Assembly (NCBI GenBank): GCA_958428365.1
Contig: CAUAFT010000006.1
Location: 62,001-126,000 of the forward strand
Direction of reading: 5' to 3'
From: an uncultured Lachnospiraceae bacterium
GTDB lineage: Bacteria > Bacillota > Clostridia > Lachnospirales > Lachnospiraceae
Length of the DNA stretch: 64,000 nt
Shown here: piece by piece, positions 17,730-26,262 of the stretch
Layout: every line of letters begins with the position of its first letter
Position numbering within the stretch: the first letter of the stretch is position 1
Program-made: the position numbers and the translations under genes
The notes under the pieces: model-generated
Told to the model about the DNA's origin: nothing
Seen by the model: the letters and a program-made list of their open reading frames with translations, nothing else
Database searches by the model: none

Positions 17730-18524
17730 CTACATACTTCTGGATTTCTCAATGCAGGCTTCCACTGCGTCCATGACTGCCCCGCGAAATCCCTTTTCCT
17801 CCAGAACCTTTACCGCCTGAATGGTCGTTCCCGCCGGAGAGCAGACCATATCCTTCAGCTCTCCCGGATGCTTTCCGGTCTCCAGCACCATCTTCGCGCT
17901 TCCAAGCACTGCCTGAGCTGCAAACTCATAGGCGAGTGGTCTTGGCATTCCCTCGGCAACCGCCTCGTCCGCCATCGCTTCGATAAATAAGAATACATAG
18001 GCAGGGGAGCTTCCGCTGACCCCCACCACCGTATCCATCAGATGCTCCGGCACCGGATACGCCTTTCCAAAGCTCTCCAGAATTCCTCCTGCCAGCTGTT
18101 GTTCCTCCTCGCTGACCAGCTTATCACAGCAAAATCCCGTACATCCCTCTCCCACCAGAGCCGGGGTGTTGGGCATACAGCGCACCAGCTTCAATTCCTT
18201 TCCAAACTGCTGTGTCAGCCACTCCATGGTCTTGCCCGGCGCAATGGAGATCACCAGCTTCTCTTCTGATACCACGTCCCTGATTCCGGCGATCACCTCC
18301 GGGAAGAACTGCGGCTTTACCGCCAGAATCAATACCTCCGCTGACTTTGCCACCTCCAGATTATCTGTCGTCGTATGTATCCCGAACTTTTCCGCCGCGC
18401 TCTGTGCCGCAGCTTCTGACTGATCGGAACCGATGATATCCTCCGGGGAATACAGATTCTTTTTCAAAATGCCGCCGATCATGGCTCCCGCCATATTTCC
18501 AAGACCTATAAATCCTAGTTTCAT
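17730..18524 (-). CDS. proC: Pyrroline-5-carboxylate reductase
   Basis: ProC makes the last step of proline synthesis, reducing P5C with NAD(P)H in the cytosol. The 264-residue length is normal. The Rossmann loop is GLGNMAGAMIGG (residues 6-17), RCMPNTPALVGEG is the mid-domain motif, and GVSGSSPAYVFLFIEAM with DGAVAEG-like residues forms the C-terminal helical substrate site. ProA and ProB are not nearby. The start is 37 bases before a possible promoter region. Confidence 0.95.
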   Translation of the reverse strand: MKLGFIGLGNMAGAMIGGILKKNLYSPEDIIGSDQSEAAAQSAAEKFGIHTTTDNLEVAKSAEVLILAVKPQFFPEVIAGIRDVVSEEKLVISIAPGKTMEWLTQQFGKELKLVRCMPNTPALVGEGCTGFCCDKLVSEEEQQLAGGILESFGKAYPVPEHLMDTVVGVSGSSPAYVFLFIEAMADEAVAEGMPRPLAYEFAAQAVLGSAKMVLETGKHPGELKDMVCSPAGTTIQAVKVLEEKGFRGAVMDAVEACIEKSRSM

Positions 18525-18561
18525 CTTTTTTCCTCCTCGACTCTCTGCTGTCTGATATGCT

Positions 18562-19065
18562 CTATATCATACTATTTTCATGGGTAAAATTCAATATATC
18601 CTTTCCATCCAGGACTGCCTGCGTCAGTTCCTCTCCCCGATAGACCAGCTTCAGCGAGAAGAAGGGAGCTTCTTTTTTCAAAAGCCTTAGAAAGATCTTA
18701 TCTCCGGTCCAGATCTTTAACTGTTCGATCTGGGATTTGGGAACCCATTCCAGAGTCCCCTCATCACACTCCTTCAATTCCCCCTCATAGCCGTCCGCCG
18801 TATACAGGCACATATACTCCGTCTGCCAGCAGTCGGAACAGAAGGTGATCAGTCCCCGGAACCTCCAGCTTGTCAGCGTTAGTCCGGTCTCCTCCTTTAC
18901 CTCCCGCAGGAGGCATTCCTCCGGGCTTTCATCTGCCTCAAAATGGCCGCCCACACCGATCCATTTATCCTTATTGATATCTACGTCCTTTTTCACCCGG
19001 TGCAGCATGAGATAGGAATCTTCCTTTTCTATGTAACACAGGGTCGTCATTTTCTCTTTGTGCAT
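18562..19065 (-). CDS. NUDIX hydrolase (MutT/8-oxo-dGTP type)
   Basis: A 167-residue cytosolic protein with a full Nudix box, G-x5-E-x7-REVKEETGL, near residues 40-62. The N-terminal half (TLCYIEKEDSYLMLHR) resembles the 8-oxo-dGTP diphosphatase group, which cleans oxidised nucleotides; other nucleoside diphosphate substrates are possible. Single gene. Confidence 0.85.
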   Translation of the reverse strand: MHKEKMTTLCYIEKEDSYLMLHRVKKDVDINKDKWIGVGGHFEADESPEECLLREVKEETGLTLTSWRFRGLITFCSDCWQTEYMCLYTADGYEGELKECDEGTLEWVPKSQIEQLKIWTGDKIFLRLLKKEAPFFSLKLVYRGEELTQAVLDGKDILNFTHENSMI

Positions 19066-19255
19066 ACTCTACCTGCTTTCTCCTATAGTTAAAATTATAG
19101 TAAAAGGTCCGTAGAAAATCAATCTGAAATACGACTGCCGCCTTTATATCCACACTGATTTTTACGAACCTGTCATCTTTTTAGAATATCTTTTTTAAGA
19201 TCTTTTCTGAACGCTGTTCAAATATAATAAGTTCATGCGCTCTCTCCCATAACCT

Positions 19256-19876
19256 CTACACCAGGTTTTCATATCCTCCGTCTCTGCAAAACGGCGCAAG
19301 CTCCATGCGAATGAACCATCCCTGCTCATGACCGCAGACCGGACATTTTTTCGGCGCTTCCTTGGCGTCCAGGGTGTGTCCGCATTTTAAGCACATCCAC
19401 TTTGTCTCCACCTTGGAGACAAAGAGTTCATTGTCCTCCAACAATTTTGCAAAGGCTCCGAAACGGTCTCCGTGAATCTTCTCAATTCTGGCGATCATAT
19501 CGAATGCCGCCGCTGCCGTAGGGAATCCCTCCTGGGTTGCAGTCTGGGCAAAATGCAGATAGACGTCGTCATGTTCCTCGTATTCATTGTGCTGCGCCAT
19601 GCGCAAAAGCTCCGCCATATTCTGGCTTAAGTCCACCGGATATCCACCCTCGATCTCTATGGTCTCTCCCGCTAATTCCTTTAACTGATTATAGAATACC
19701 TCCGCATGTTCTCTCTCCTGATCCGCTGTGAAGGTAAAGACCTTCTCCACCACATACACGCCCTCTTTGTTCGCCTGCTGGGCCGCGAAGGTGTAGCGAT
19801 TTCTCGCCTGGCTCTCTCCCGCAAAAGCCTTCATTAAATTTTTCATGGTTTCACTCTGTTTGAAATCTACCGACAT
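19256..19876 (-). CDS. Rubrerythrin
   Basis: A diiron peroxidase that removes hydrogen peroxide in anaerobes. About 206 residues from the third of three ATG codons at 19876, which has the best spacing (seven bases) to GGAAGG. Residues 10-155 form the ferritin-like domain with iron-binding Glu in SQARNRY, ADQEREHAE and EKIHGD. The C-terminal rubredoxin domain has CLKCGH and CPVCGH, whose four Cys hold one iron. Long non-coding region upstream. Confidence 0.95.
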   Translation of the reverse strand: MSVDFKQSETMKNLMKAFAGESQARNRYTFAAQQANKEGVYVVEKVFTFTADQEREHAEVFYNQLKELAGETIEIEGGYPVDLSQNMAELLRMAQHNEYEEHDDVYLHFAQTATQEGFPTAAAAFDMIARIEKIHGDRFGAFAKLLEDNELFVSKVETKWMCLKCGHTLDAKEAPKKCPVCGHEQGWFIRMELAPFCRDGGYENLV

Positions 19877-19958
19877 CATCATACCTTCCTTTTTCTTTTT
19901 GGGTAGAATGTGTAAAAAACTTTTTTCTATACGCCCCTTGCCCTTCCTGTCTGAAACC

Positions 19959-19975
19959 TTAACAAAATTTTAACC
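19959..19975 (+). promoter_or_regulatory. PhoP/OmpR-type direct repeat upstream of the KdpD-like gene
   Basis: TTAACA, five bases, then TTAACC: two direct hexamers 11 bp apart, the form of a B. subtilis PhoP box. It lies about 80 bases before the kinase gene. It may be bound by the adjacent OmpR-type regulator (inference). Confidence 0.4.
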
Positions 19976-20052
19976 TCTCATGGCTTGATGTTTGTCCCCT
20001 TGCTTGGCATAATGGAATTATTCAAATAATACAACATGGAGACTTTAATATA

Positions 20053-21132
20053 ATGAAACGATTTTTTCAGGCTGTGTGGAATAACAATTACATCGTGACG
20101 ATGATCTTCCTTGCTTTTTCGACCGCCCTGGCATTCGTCTTTGCCCATGTGATACCGGGGAGTTCCCCGAATATTACACTCGTCTATGCCCTGGGACTGA
20201 TCCTGATCGCAAGGCATACGGAAGGATATGGATTCGGTATTTTTGCCGCTCTTTTCAGCGTCATATGTATCAATTATTTTTTTACATATCCCTACTTTAA
20301 GATCAACTTCAGCCTGGATGGTTACCCGATCACCTTCCTCGGAATGCTTACCATCTCAGTTATTACCAGCGCCACCACCACAAGGTTGAAGCAGCAGGCA
20401 TACATCATTGCCAAAAGAGAAAAAGTACTGATGGAAGCGGAAAAGGAGAAGATGAAGGCGAATCTGCTGCGCGCCATCTCCCATGATCTGAGGACTCCGC
20501 TGACCAGTATCATCGGCTCCGCCTCCTCCTATACGGAAAATACAAATCTTTTATCCGAGGCGGAAAAAACAGAACTGGTGGAACAGATCAATGACGACGC
20601 CAACTGGCTCTTAAATATGGTAGAGAATCTCCTCTCCGTGACCAAGATCCAAAACGACGCCAGCAAGATCACCACTTCCCTGGAAGTCGTGGAAGAAGTG
20701 GTATCGGAGGCGGTGCAAAGACTCCGCAAGCGGATCCCGGAAGCCAGGGTCAATGTGACCATCCCGGAAGCCTTTCTGATGGTGCCTATGGATCCTCTTT
20801 TGATCGAGCAGGTCATTATCAACCTTCTGGAAAATGCCATGGTTCACTCCGAGAGCGAGAAGCCCGTAGATCTCATCATCACGGATTCTTCCGACTCTGT
20901 GACCTTCCATGTCATCGACTACGGCAAGGGATTGGAGGAGACCCGTATCCCTTCTCTTTTCGAGGGACAATCCACTGCCAGCTCCTCAGACGCCCACCGG
21001 GGTATGGGAATCGGACTCTCGATCTGTAAGACCATCATCCAGGCACACAATGGTTCCATCCGTGCGTTCAACCACGAAAATGGAGCTGAATTTTCTTTTA
21101 CACTTCCTAAGGAGGAAAACTATGAATCATAA
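20053..21132 (+). CDS. KdpD-like sensor histidine kinase without the KdpD N-terminal domain
   Basis: The 359-residue kinase has a four-helix membrane region (residues 12-110, like DUF4118 of KdpD), a HisKA box ISHDLRTPLTSI, an N box INLLENAMVHS, DYGKGLEE and GMGIGLSIC. Full KdpD proteins carry an extra N-terminal KdpD/USP part of about 350 residues; here it is absent. The regulator gene overlaps its end by 11 bases. No kdpABC genes are in the window, so the signal is not assured to be potassium. Confidence 0.8.
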   Translation: MKRFFQAVWNNNYIVTMIFLAFSTALAFVFAHVIPGSSPNITLVYALGLILIARHTEGYGFGIFAALFSVICINYFFTYPYFKINFSLDGYPITFLGMLTISVITSATTTRLKQQAYIIAKREKVLMEAEKEKMKANLLRAISHDLRTPLTSIIGSASSYTENTNLLSEAEKTELVEQINDDANWLLNMVENLLSVTKIQNDASKITTSLEVVEEVVSEAVQRLRKRIPEARVNVTIPEAFLMVPMDPLLIEQVIINLLENAMVHSESEKPVDLIITDSSDSVTFHVIDYGKGLEETRIPSLFEGQSTASSSDAHRGMGIGLSICKTIIQAHNGSIRAFNHENGAEFSFTLPKEENYES

Positions 21133-21832
21133 ATTTTGTATTTTAATAGTTGAAGATGAAACGCATATTTTAAACTTTACGCGCAAGATACTGATAAACC
21201 ACAATTATAAGGTACTCTCCGCCACCACCGGGGCGGCGGGTATAGAGATCATCTCTTCCCAATGTCCGAATCTGATCCTCTTAGACCTGGGTCTTCCGGA
21301 CATGGACGGCATTGATATCATAAAAAGAGTTCGGGAATGGTCAAGCTGTCCCATCATCGTCATCTCCGCAAGAACCTCCGAACGTGAAAAGGTTCTTGCC
21401 CTGGATGAGGGCGCGGACGACTATATCACGAAGCCCTTTGGAACTTCGGAACTTCTGGCGAGGATCAGAACCTCTCTGCGGCACAGCAATAAGCTGAACA
21501 CGGACTCCCCGCTCTTTATCAAGCCCTACCATGCAAAGGACCTGACCATTGATTTTTCCAAACGGCTGATTACACTGGCAGATCAGGAGATCCACTTAAC
21601 CCCCATTGAATATAAGATCGTTGCCTGCCTTGCCAAGAACTCCGGCAAGGTAGTGACCTATTCTTCCATCATGTCGGATGTGTGGGGACCTTACACCGAT
21701 ACGGACAACAAGATCCTCCGAGTCAATATGGCAAATATCCGGCGGAAGCTGGAAACAAACCCCGCAGAACCCACCTATATTTTTACAGAGCTGGGAGTTG
21801 GATACAGAATGAAAGAGGATGAGTCGGAATAG
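21122..21832 (+). CDS. KdpE-like OmpR-family response regulator
   Basis: The ATG at 21122 (AAGGAGGAAAAC upstream, in the end of the kinase gene) gives 236 residues; the frame extends upstream in the wrong direction. Receiver residues: ED in IVEDETHI, phospho-acceptor Asp in LLDLGLPDMDG, Thr/Ser in VISARTS, Lys in ITKPFG. The winged helix follows (VTYSSIMSDVWGP). Partner of the preceding kinase. The stop codon lies inside the terminator. Confidence 0.9.
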   Translation: MNHKFCILIVEDETHILNFTRKILINHNYKVLSATTGAAGIEIISSQCPNLILLDLGLPDMDGIDIIKRVREWSSCPIIVISARTSEREKVLALDEGADDYITKPFGTSELLARIRTSLRHSNKLNTDSPLFIKPYHAKDLTIDFSKRLITLADQEIHLTPIEYKIVACLAKNSGKVVTYSSIMSDVWGPYTDTDNKILRVNMANIRRKLETNPAEPTYIFTELGVGYRMKEDESE

Positions 21833-21852
21833 ATCCGCTCATCCTCTTTTTT
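21814..21852 (+). terminator. Terminator of the KdpDE-like operon
   Basis: GAGGATGAG and CTCATCCTC form a perfect nine-base stem, followed by six T. The left arm is coding sequence for the end of the response regulator. Confidence 0.85.
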
Positions 21853-21883
21853 GTTTCGGGGGACTGGCTTTTGCGCCAGGGCT

Positions 21884-21961
21884 TTAAAAATGGGAATCAT
21901 ACGTCGCATAGATCATACCGGCTGCTACGATGATGATTCCGACAATTCCTACAATATCCAT
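21884..21961 (-). CDS. Possible 25-residue membrane peptide
   Basis: A short frame codes for MDIVGIVGIIIVAAGM plus YATYDSHF: one hydrophobic helix with a short charged tail. AGGTGG lies four bases upstream of the ATG. The size and form resemble KdpF, but identity is not shown and it reads opposite to the KdpDE-like genes. Possibly a chance frame. Confidence 0.3.
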   Translation of the reverse strand: MDIVGIVGIIIVAAGMIYATYDSHF

Positions 21962-22032
21962 CCTTCCACCTGCCTGTCATATAATATCTATGCCTGTAAT
22001 CTAATATGCTTTCAAAGGAAATACAAGCTTGT

Positions 22033-22050
22033 CCGTTAAAATCTTAACGG
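22033..22050. promoter_or_regulatory. Perfect dyad upstream of the small membrane gene
   Basis: CCGTTAA, AATC, TTAACGG: an inverted repeat of 7-bp arms, about 100 bases before the small membrane gene at 22152. It shares the TTAAC core with the direct repeat before the KdpD-like gene. Confidence 0.35.
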
Positions 22051-22151
22051 CTTCTGAACATAGGATAAAATTGTGTTAAGGAAACGTCTCATTTACGCCA
22101 AAATCCCTTTTTTTCTGCTATATTTATCTCAGAAAGGAGGAAACCACATAT

Positions 22152-22289
22152 ATGATCGATGTTCTTATTTTCATTGTTATGGCAATCGTCGGAGGTATTC
22201 CCTGCATTTTAATGCTCCTGAGTATGCCGATCCTCATTGGATGGAAGGTATACCGCAAATGCAAGTACCATATATCTCTGTACGATTAA
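22152..22289 (+). CDS. Small membrane protein, 45 residues
   Basis: A strong AAAGGAGG nine to ten bases upstream precedes an ATG. The product has one hydrophobic helix (about residues 3-30, with Gly and Pro), then a positive WKVYRKCKYH stretch and a short tail. I do not recognise a family. It is followed by a strong bidirectional terminator, so it is likely expressed as a single gene. Confidence 0.55.
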   Translation: MIDVLIFIVMAIVGGIPCILMLLSMPILIGWKVYRKCKYHISLYD

Positions 22290-22316
22290 TACATAAATAT
22301 ATTCTATTTCTCCAAA

Positions 22317-22361
22317 AAAGGAGGATGCCCTGTATAGATCCGGACATCCTCCTTTTATTTT
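22317..22361. terminator. Bidirectional terminator
   Basis: AAGGAGGATG and CATCCTCCTT form a 10-bp stem with a 17-base loop, with A and T runs on both sides. It serves the small plus-strand gene and the minus-strand glycosylase gene that ends at 22355. Confidence 0.75.
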
Positions 22362-22978
22362 TCCTCTTTTGGCAGATAAGCGCCTCCTGCGACTGCCCAA
22401 AGATACAGACTGGCAACACTTCCATAGGGAGAATAACGCTCCCGGTAATGATCAAATCTCTCCTTTGTCAGTTCCTCCTCCCCATATAGGAGACGCATTC
22501 CATGACGGATCCCAAAATCCCCAAAGCTGACCACATCCGGTCTTTGCATTCCAAAAAGCAGGATCATCTCCGCTGTCCAGACGCCGATCCCTTTGAGGGC
22601 TGTCAGCCTCTTTATCACCTCCTGATCCGAAAGCTCCCAGAGTTCCTCCAGATCCAGCTCCCCTGTCAGGACCCTCCGGGCGAAGGACTGAATATAATCC
22701 ACCTTCCGGTAGGAAAGTCCGCAATTTTTCAACGCTTCCTTCTCCGCTTCCGCCATCGTCTTTGCAGCAATACATCCAAACCTGTGCTGCATCCTCTCCC
22801 AGACTGTCCTCTGCGCCGCCATGGAGATCTGCTGTCCCACGATCTGATGCACCACGGCGGAAAACAGATCCGGTTCCACTTCCCGATGGATCCTGCCAAG
22901 GTCAGCGATCACCTCTCCCAGCGCCGGATCCCTCTTCTTAAGATATTCCTGCTCTTTCTCACCATACTCAAAATACAT
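22355..22978 (-). CDS. AlkA-like DNA-3-methyladenine glycosylase
   Basis: A base-excision repair glycosylase of the HhH-GPD superfamily. Motifs: VHQIVGQQISMAAQRTVWERM near residue 50, the helix-hairpin-helix LTALKGIGVWTAEMI, and catalytic Asp in VVSFGDFGI. Starting at 22978 the protein has 207 residues and does not overlap the neighbouring gene; a start at 23026 (AAAGG upstream) would overlap the GGDEF gene by 38 bases and is possible. Confidence 0.85.
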   Translation of the reverse strand: MYFEYGEKEQEYLKKRDPALGEVIADLGRIHREVEPDLFSAVVHQIVGQQISMAAQRTVWERMQHRFGCIAAKTMAEAEKEALKNCGLSYRKVDYIQSFARRVLTGELDLEELWELSDQEVIKRLTALKGIGVWTAEMILLFGMQRPDVVSFGDFGIRHGMRLLYGEEELTKERFDHYRERYSPYGSVASLYLWAVAGGAYLPKEEK

Positions 22979-22988
22979 TGCGTTTCTC

Positions 22989-24101
22989 TTACTGATATTC
23001 TTTGATAAAATAATTGTTTCTTCCATTTTCCTTTACATGATAGAGGATATCATCGGCGGTGCGCAGCAGATCCGTCCAGTCATGCTCCTCCTTTGTCCAC
23101 ACAACGCCCGTCGACACCTGGATCACCTTCCTCGTTCCATCCGACATCTCGATGGGTTCATGCTCCAGATCCGCATAAAATCTCTTAAGTCTCTTCTCTA
23201 TCTCAGACAGACTGCCAAAGTTATAGATAAACATAAAAAATTCATCCCCGGAACGCCTTCCCACCACGGTATGTTGATTTGTGAACTTCTGAAAGATCTC
23301 GCTGAAATGCCTGAGATAACTGTCTCCCATCTCATGTCCATAGCTGTCGTTGACACTCTTAAACTTATCCAGATCCAGCATAAGAACCGCCATATTTTCT
23401 ATGTTCCTGGTTCCGATGATCCTGTCGACCTCCCGCTCGAATGCCCTGCGGTTTTTGATCCCGGTGAGGATGTCCAGATCCCTTTCCTCCTCCAGCTTTT
23501 CATGGATCATAACGCTCTCCCACTTCATCTTTGCTTTCTCGTAAGCCACAAAGTTTCCAATGACGATGGAAAGTACCGCATCCATAAAATCATATGTGAA
23601 CTTATCCGGCGTCTTGGACAGATAACTGCACACCAGAAACACCACTGCCGCAGCCAGAGTAAGCCGGATATTATAAGCCGGAAGGATGTCAAAATTCGTG
23701 GGCATAAAGGTAAACAGACAGACCACGGTGACTGCCAGCTCGTTGCCGGCGGCAAAAGTTCCAAGATAGATCATGACGGCGTAAGCACAGGTTATGAAAA
23801 GTCCCATGCACACCCAGACCTCTCTTTTGGATATATTTTCTCCTCTCTGGTATAGCTTGTTGGAAAATAAAAAAATAATGACCATGACGGAAACGCCCGC
23901 CAGACAGACGAGTCCCCTCTCCTCCATACCCCGCTTGTTGAGAAAATACAGCGCATAGAGGACTCCGATCAAAGCAACGACCAGACTCTCATTCTTAATG
24001 ATCCTGATATTATCAACAGAAATTTTTCTCTGATATTTTTTTGCAGTCTCTTTTTTCAAGCCCAGCCAGAGCCAGTTCCTGACCTGTTCTCTTTTCTTCA
24101 T
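22989..24101 (-). CDS. Membrane GGDEF protein (diguanylate cyclase)
   Basis: The 370-residue protein has six to seven membrane segments (residues 20-190), then a GGDEF domain of about 165 residues. Active-site signature is RRSGDEFFMF: the first Gly of GGDEF is Ser, a change seen in active enzymes, so synthesis of cyclic di-GMP is plausible. The RxxD inhibitory site five residues upstream is absent (VVGRRSG). Input signal is unknown. Confidence 0.85.
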   Translation of the reverse strand: MKKREQVRNWLWLGLKKETAKKYQRKISVDNIRIIKNESLVVALIGVLYALYFLNKRGMEERGLVCLAGVSVMVIIFLFSNKLYQRGENISKREVWVCMGLFITCAYAVMIYLGTFAAGNELAVTVVCLFTFMPTNFDILPAYNIRLTLAAAVVFLVCSYLSKTPDKFTYDFMDAVLSIVIGNFVAYEKAKMKWESVMIHEKLEEERDLDILTGIKNRRAFEREVDRIIGTRNIENMAVLMLDLDKFKSVNDSYGHEMGDSYLRHFSEIFQKFTNQHTVVGRRSGDEFFMFIYNFGSLSEIEKRLKRFYADLEHEPIEMSDGTRKVIQVSTGVVWTKEEHDWTDLLRTADDILYHVKENGRNNYFIKEYQ

Positions 24102-24221
24102 CTTACTGTTTCCCTTTTATCAGATATTTCACTATTTATTGTCTCTTAACCTATTAAGTCTATTTTATCATAGATTTGGGATTAGGCAAGAAAATCATAC
24201 CTTTTTCAAGGCCCTGTCGAA

Positions 24222-24250
24222 TTGACAAAGCCGCTGATACTCATTAAAAT
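24222..24250 (+). promoter_or_regulatory. Sigma-70 promoter for azlCD
   Basis: TTGACA at 24222-24227, 17-base spacer, TAAAAT at 24245-24250. The azlC start follows 55 bases later. Confidence 0.75.
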
Positions 24251-24304
24251 AGATGTGCGAAATTATACGAAATGAAATTATATAAATACAAAGGAGAGAT
24301 TCAG

Positions 24305-25024
24305 ATGTTATCGGACAACAAAAGCTGGTTTCAGAAAGGGGTGAAGGACGGCATTCCCATCGCTCTGGGCTACTTCGCCGTATCCTTTACCCTTGGGATC
24401 ACTGCAAAAAATGCCGGGCTGACCGCCTTGCAGGCAATGCTTGCGAGCTTCACACTTAATGCTTCCGCCGGAGAGTTCGCCGGCTTCACCCTGATCGCCG
24501 CCGGGGCCAGTTATCTGGAAGTGGCTATTATGGAATTTGTGGCGAATGCACGCTATCTATTGATGTCCTGTGCCCTGAGCCAGAAGCTCTCCCCCGATAC
24601 CCCGCTCTGGCAGAGGCTTCTGATCGGCTACGACGTGACGGATGAGATCTTTGGGATCTCCGTCTCCGTTCCGGGACGCCTGCATCCCTACTATACCTTT
24701 GGAGCCATCGCCATCGCCGTCCCTGGCTGGTCCATCGGCACCTATCTGGGCGTTCTGATGGGAAATATCCTGCCTGCCAACGTGGTGAGCGCTCTGAGCG
24801 TGGGACTTTACGGTATGTTCATCGCCATTATTATCCCGCCTGCAAGAAAGAGCAAGATCGTTGCAGGGGTGGTCGCCATCTCCATGGCAGCCAGCTTCGC
24901 CTTCGCACACCTGCCCCTGATCTCCCGGATCAGCTCCGGTGTGCGGACGATCATCCTGACGGTGGTCATCTCCGGTATTGCCGCCTTTTTATTCCCTGTT
25001 AAGGAGGATCGTGATGCAGCATAA
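24305..25024 (+). CDS. azlC: AzlC family branched-chain amino acid exporter subunit
   Basis: AzlC and AzlD together export branched-chain amino acids and analogues such as azaleucine. AAAGGAGAG precedes the ATG at 24305, giving 239 residues with about seven membrane segments and the family motif LNASAGEFAG near residue 45. The frame extends to 24272 without a ribosome binding site. The next gene overlaps its end by 11 bases, and a promoter lies just upstream. Confidence 0.9.
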   Translation: MLSDNKSWFQKGVKDGIPIALGYFAVSFTLGITAKNAGLTALQAMLASFTLNASAGEFAGFTLIAAGASYLEVAIMEFVANARYLLMSCALSQKLSPDTPLWQRLLIGYDVTDEIFGISVSVPGRLHPYYTFGAIAIAVPGWSIGTYLGVLMGNILPANVVSALSVGLYGMFIAIIIPPARKSKIVAGVVAISMAASFAFAHLPLISRISSGVRTIILTVVISGIAAFLFPVKEDRDAA

Positions 25025-25322
25025 TGTCTATATTTACATACTGGTCATGGCGGTGGTGACCTATCTCATCCGCGTCCTGCCCCTGACATTGATCCGAAAA
25101 GAAATCAAAAACAGATTCATCCGCTCCTTTTTATATTATGTTCCTTATGTAACCCTGGCGGTTATGACCTTCCCTGCCATCCTGGACGCCACGGGAAGCA
25201 CTGCCTCGGCATTGGCAGCCTTTCTCGCGGCGATCCTGATCGCATGGTTCGGGGGAAGTCTGTTCCAGGTAGCGGTGATCGCCTGCGTGGTGGTATTTGT
25301 GTTGGAATTATTTATCTGCTAA
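25014..25322 (+). CDS. azlD: AzlD family protein
   Basis: A 102-residue small membrane protein with four segments, the usual AzlD form: IRVLPLTLI near the start, FLYYVPYVTLAVMTFPAIL. AAGGAGG lies six bases before the ATG at 25014, inside azlC, so translation is coupled. Partner of AzlC. Confidence 0.9.
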   Translation: MQHNVYIYILVMAVVTYLIRVLPLTLIRKEIKNRFIRSFLYYVPYVTLAVMTFPAILDATGSTASALAAFLAAILIAWFGGSLFQVAVIACVVVFVLELFIC

Positions 25323-25337
25323 TGACTTATCTTAGAT

Positions 25338-25460
25338 CGTGTTCCCACCACAGGTAATCGTTACGCCCCGCCTTATTTCATGTTTCCATCACAGGTGATC
25401 GTCACAACCTGCCTTATTTCGTGTTTCCATCACAGGTGATCGTCACAACCTGCCAGGGAA
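25338..25460. repeat. Three tandem 41-bp units at a gene 3' end
   Basis: Units start at 25338, 25379 and 25420. The third contains the last codons and stop of the ferredoxin gene; the other two lie after it and repeat those codons plus stop with a few changes. Copy 2 and copy 3 differ at about two positions over the first 35 bases; copy 1 is more diverged. Period 41 is not a multiple of three. Confidence 0.85.
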
Positions 25461-26028
25461 TCATTTTTCCACTGTTCTTTAACGCCGTCACGGCAGCCTG
25501 TTCCAGACCGCCGCAGCACGGCACCTCCATGCGGACGATGGTCACGCTTCTGATCTCATTGTTTCGGATGATCTCCGTCAGCTTTTCAGAATAATTCACA
25601 CCATCCAGCTTCGGACAGCCCACCAGAGTGACCCGGTTCTTCATAAAGTCCTCGTGAAAGGCTGCATAGGCATAAGCCGAGCAGTCCGCCGCGATCAGCA
25701 GATCCGCCTGCTCAAAATACGGCGCATGTACCGGCACCAGCTTGATCTGTACCGGCCACTGCATAAGCCTGCTTGCGCGGGAGACCGCTTTTTCCTGCAT
25801 CCTGATCTTTACCGCCTCCTCATCATAGGCAGCCGCCTCCCTCTCGATAATGGAAATAGCATTGGTGGGACATGCCGGGAGACAATCCCCCAGACCGTCG
25901 CAGTAGTCATCCTTCATCAGTCGTGCCTTTCCATCTATCATTGCGATCGCCCCCTCATGGCAGGCATTTGCGCAGGCTCCGCAGCCATTGCATAATTCTT
26001 CGTTAATCTCTACAATTTTTCTCACCAT
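25414..26028 (-). CDS. 4Fe-4S ferredoxin-like iron-sulfur protein
   Basis: A 204-residue protein. Residues 10-70 hold two cluster motifs, CNGCGACANAC and CDGLGDCLPAC, of 2[4Fe-4S] type, the second with an altered spacing. The remaining about 130 residues have no cluster motif except Cys in ADCSAYAYA, GCPK and PCCGG. Proteins with this layout are found in Clostridia as ferredoxins or hybrid-cluster partners. A good AAGGAGG precedes the start. It diverges from the thioesterase gene across two palindromes. Confidence 0.8.
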   Translation of the reverse strand: MVRKIVEINEELCNGCGACANACHEGAIAMIDGKARLMKDDYCDGLGDCLPACPTNAISIIEREAAAYDEEAVKIRMQEKAVSRASRLMQWPVQIKLVPVHAPYFEQADLLIAADCSAYAYAAFHEDFMKNRVTLVGCPKLDGVNYSEKLTEIIRNNEIRSVTIVRMEVPCCGGLEQAAVTALKNSGKMIPWQVVTITCDGNTK

Positions 26029-26067
26029 TGTGACAGCCTCCTTATATCGTCATTTCTATAAGATCTC

Positions 26068-26083
26068 CTCTTGGTACCAAGAG
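26068..26083. promoter_or_regulatory. 16-bp perfect palindrome 1
   Basis: CTCTTGGTACCAAGAG, 40 bases upstream of the ferredoxin start. It is a likely operator for the ferredoxin gene. Confidence 0.5.
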
Positions 26084-26132
26084 TTCCATTCCTGATGGCT
26101 GATTCATCATAGCATGAAAAATCGCAAAAATC

Positions 26133-26148
26133 CGTAACATTTGTTACG
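26133..26148. promoter_or_regulatory. 16-bp dyad 2 (CGTAAC-ATTT-GTTACG)
   Basis: CGTAAC and GTTACG flank four bases. It lies about midway in the 234-bp divergent intergenic region. The spacing suits a Crp/Fnr-type dimer, such as the one encoded at 26652, but the sequence is not the E. coli Fnr or Crp consensus. Confidence 0.45.
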
Positions 26149-26262
26149 ATATAAAAAATGATTTACCTATTTTCTGTATTATTCCCGAACAACTCTTATT
26201 TTTCTTGAGATACCCTCCCGCATTTGATATACTGACAGGGAAAAAAGATTGGAGGTAAGAAC

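Noticed and set aside
20909..21121. Longer N-terminus for the KdpE-like regulator
   Set aside because: The extra 71 codons overlap the kinase gene in another frame. The ATG at 21122 has AAGGAGG and starts the receiver domain exactly.
25338..25460. CRISPR array
   Set aside because: Units are 41-bp tandem copies without unique spacers, and no cas genes are near.
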